A DNA stretch of 6,926 nt from the NCBI GenBank assembly GCA_002085385.1, contig NATO01000074.1:1-6926 (forward strand). Reading direction: 5' to 3'. The notes below the pieces were generated by a model. It ran no database searches. It saw only the letters and a program-made list of their open reading frames with translations, and was not told where the DNA came from. Source of the stretch: a candidate division Zixibacteria bacterium 4484_93 (GTDB lineage: Bacteria; UBP14; UBA6098; 4484-93). Positions 5,336-6,926 of the stretch are shown here, piece after piece; positions within the stretch are counted from its first letter, which is position 1; each line of letters begins with the position of its first letter. A program made the position numbers and the translations under genes.

Positions 5336-6676
5336 ATGAAAAAGATACTTCCCGTTTTAGGTTGTATTTTCTTTCTTTTTGTCTCGGCATCCGGTAATAT
5401 CCTCAAGGGACCATATCTTTCCTGCCTGACGACCACATCTATCCGCATCACATACGAGACGGATGACGCCTCTGACACCCGCATCCGCTATTCTCACGGG
5501 GGCGTTTATCGAAGGAGCGATACACTCTCGACGGAGATTTACATCCCGGAATCTGTTACGCACCACACACTGGAGATAACAGGGCTTTCCCCCGGTTCGA
5601 GATATTTCTATCGAGTCCTATCAGGCGACAGTTTCTCTCCTGTCGATTCTTTTCTGACAGCACCGACCGAGAGCAGGTTCTCGTTCCTTGTCTTCGGGGA
5701 TAACCGCACAGATTCTGTCTCACATCAGGCGGTTGTCGATGCGATGATGGAGGAGGAGGGTATTCTATTTGTCATAAACGGTGGTGACCTCGTCGCGGCT
5801 GGATATTCACTCTCCGATTGGCAGACATTCTTCAATATAGAGCGTGACCTTATTGCTTCTTATGCTTATTACCCTGTCCTCGGCAACCATGAGATACCGA
5901 ATAATCAGTTCATCAACTATTTTGAGCTACCCAGCAATGAGAGGTATTTCTCCTGGGTTATCGGCAACTGCAAGTTCATTATTCTTAACACGAACGAGAG
6001 CTACCTCTGGGGCTCCTCACAGCGTGATTGGTTCGAGAGCGAGCTTGCCGCAAGTGGAGCTTACGATTACACCTTTGTCGTGTTTCATCATCCGGCGTAT
6101 AGTTCCGGCAATCACGGCTCGACGGTAGCTGTTCAATTGTTTCTTGTGCCGCTTATGGAGGATTATGCCGTGGATTTCGTCTTCAACAGCCACGACCACA
6201 GCTATGAGCACGCTTATGTCAACGGAATACACTACCTTGTCTCCGGTGGGGGAGGAGCGCCGCTTTATTCTGTCGGGACATCCGACTGGACGATTTATTC
6301 CGAAAGTGTTCACCACTACATTCGGTTTGATATAGATGGTGAGAATATTCGATTTTACGCGAAGCGTCCCGATGGCTCGATTATGGATTCGCTTGTGATA
6401 GGCTCATTCGGCATTGAGGAGTCGGCTCTGCCCGAGGAGATTTCTCTCTCTGCATATCCCAATCCGTTCAACTCATCTGTAAGGATAAGCGTTTCTGATA
6501 AGGATGTAAATGTGCCGATTGATGTATTCAACATAAGAGGTGAGCGTGTTGTGAGCTTATCTCTCTTGGATGGGGAGGCAATCTGGGCTCCTGATGATTT
6601 GCCGGCAGGGGTGTATTTTGCCACAATTAAGATAGATGGACAAAATTTCATTGATAAGCTGGTTTATCTGAAATAG
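5336..6676 (+). CDS. Secreted metallophosphoesterase with PAP-like N-terminal domain and type IX sorting domain
   Basis: From the ATG at 5336 this is a 446-residue exported protein. Residues 1-20 (MKKILPVLGCIFFLFVSASG) form a signal peptide. Residues 22-108 are a fibronectin-III-like domain as found before purple-acid-phosphatase cores (KGPYLSCLTTTSIRITYET, then LEITGLSPGSRYFYRV). The calcineurin-like phosphoesterase core spans about 116-335, with FGDNR (120-124), INGGDLV (147-153), LGNHE (182-186), FHHPAYSS (250-257) and NSHDHSYEH (284-292). These supply metal ligands Asp122, Asp151, Asn184, His251, His286 and His288. The first motif is Asp-Asn-Arg rather than Asp-x-His, so the metal site may differ from the standard. 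Residues 370-446 are a C-terminal sorting domain of type IX secretion (AYPNPFNSSVRISV, FNIRGERV, LPAGVYFATI, KLVYLK). The likely role is phosphate-ester hydrolysis outside the cell; the substrate is unknown. Cys10 resembles a lipobox Cys (VLGC) but sits too early. It diverges from secD. Confidence 0.9.
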   Translation: MKKILPVLGCIFFLFVSASGNILKGPYLSCLTTTSIRITYETDDASDTRIRYSHGGVYRRSDTLSTEIYIPESVTHHTLEITGLSPGSRYFYRVLSGDSFSPVDSFLTAPTESRFSFLVFGDNRTDSVSHQAVVDAMMEEEGILFVINGGDLVAAGYSLSDWQTFFNIERDLIASYAYYPVLGNHEIPNNQFINYFELPSNERYFSWVIGNCKFIILNTNESYLWGSSQRDWFESELAASGAYDYTFVVFHHPAYSSGNHGSTVAVQLFLVPLMEDYAVDFVFNSHDHSYEHAYVNGIHYLVSGGGGAPLYSVGTSDWTIYSESVHHYIRFDIDGENIRFYAKRPDGSIMDSLVIGSFGIEESALPEEISLSAYPNPFNSSVRISVSDKDVNVPIDVFNIRGERVVSLSLLDGEAIWAPDDLPAGVYFATIKIDGQNFIDKLVYLK

Positions 6677-6746
6677 AAGCTAAATCAGTTTGCCGAGGAC
6701 CTGACGATTGAACCTGCCCGGTTTTGCCAGAAACCCCCAGTTCTTT

Positions 6747-6755
6747 TGCTATTAT
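6747..6755 (+). promoter_or_regulatory. Candidate extended -10 promoter element for the right-edge gene
   Basis: TG at 6747-6748, one base, then TATTAT (6750-6755, 5 of 6 to consensus) make an extended -10. A TTGCCA (6724-6729) could be a -35 but is 20 nt away, too long for a standard spacer. Transcription would begin near 6762, before the GGAGG ribosome site at 6778-6782. The remaining gap from 6677 holds no convincing terminator or small gene. Confidence 0.35.
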
Positions 6756-6787
6756 AAGGACGATATTTATTTGCACTGGAGGTGGTT

Positions 6788-6926
6788 ATGATGGATGAGA
6801 AATTTTCACAGAAACTCTCTAATTTTTACTCTGCATTTGTTTGGCCCGACGACCCTGAAAACGAGCGGGGAAAGGAGTATTTCGAAACGGCTGTAAAATT
6901 TATGTGCACATTGACCGAGCACCGGT
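6788..6926 (+). CDS. Unidentified protein, N-terminal part only (runs off right edge)
   Basis: Forty-six open codons start at ATG 6788 and run to the window end. GGAGG at 6778-6782 lies five nt before this ATG and eight before the second in-frame ATG at 6791, so either Met could be the start. The peptide begins MMDEKFSQKLSNFYSAFVWP, then DDPENERGKEYFETAVKFMC and TLTEHR. It has no signal peptide or membrane helix, so it is probably cytoplasmic. The helical, aromatic N-terminus with a WPDDPENERG turn could precede a Rossmann-type domain such as an SAM-dependent methyltransferase, but no nucleotide-binding motif is in view, so this is a guess. It is on the same strand as the metallophosphoesterase, 111 nt downstream, and appears to have its own promoter. 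Confidence 0.7.
   Translation, partial: MMDEKFSQKLSNFYSAFVWPDDPENERGKEYFETAVKFMCTLTEHR

Noticed and set aside
5363..5365. Lipobox-like VLGC giving a lipoprotein form of the metallophosphoesterase
   Set aside because: The Cys is at residue 10, leaving too short a hydrophobic stretch before it; the main hydrophobic core lies after it, which fits an ordinary signal peptide.
6720..6735. Short hairpin GGTTT with AAACC after the metallophosphoesterase gene, as a terminator
   Set aside because: Only five pairs, followed by CCCAG rather than a T-run; too weak to call.

Overview
The window looks like bacterial chromosome of moderate GC from a Gram-negative lineage of the Fibrobacteres-Chlorobi-Bacteroidetes type or a related uncultivated candidate phylum (for example Cloacimonadota, WOR-3, Latescibacteria or Marinimicrobia). 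The main clue is the C-terminal domain of the metallophosphoesterase at 5336-6676. It has the layout of a type IX secretion sorting domain: an AYPNPFN start, a FNIRGERV strand, a PAGVYFATI strand and a VYLK end. The exact phylum is inference, because no rRNA or lineage marker is present.

Layout, left to right. A minus-strand gene running off the left edge (1-335) encodes a protein with a clear signal peptide. It diverges from a plus-strand cluster of archease (521-940), a DUF721/DciA-like protein (933-1229, overlapping archease by 8 nt) and a 12-helix major facilitator transporter (1276-2460). The transporter converges on a minus-strand secD-secF pair (secF 2536-3453, secD 3467-5212). The 75-nt convergent gap holds a long imperfect inverted repeat that may act as a shared terminator. 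secD diverges from a secreted metallophosphoesterase (5336-6676, starting at an internal ATG with a strong ribosome site). A last plus-strand gene starts at 6788 and runs off the right edge.

How the genes work together. SecD and SecF form the proton-driven accessory complex of the Sec translocon, which would help export the two signal-peptide proteins in the window. The metallophosphoesterase would then need a type IX translocon, not visible here, to reach the cell surface or medium. The truncated left-edge protein has a weak resemblance to the N-terminal region of SprA, the type IX outer-membrane channel; this is only a hypothesis. Archease would serve the RNA ligase RtcB, which is not in the window, and the DciA-like protein would act in replicative helicase loading.

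No rRNA, tRNA, CRISPR array, insertion sequence or phage gene was seen. Most of the window is ordinary housekeeping sequence, and I do not see a convincing new multi-gene system. The points most worth checking are the archease start without a Shine-Dalgarno site, the convergent hairpin, the acidic insertion in SecD, the type IX link, and a promoter-spacer motif shared by the two minus-strand transcription units.
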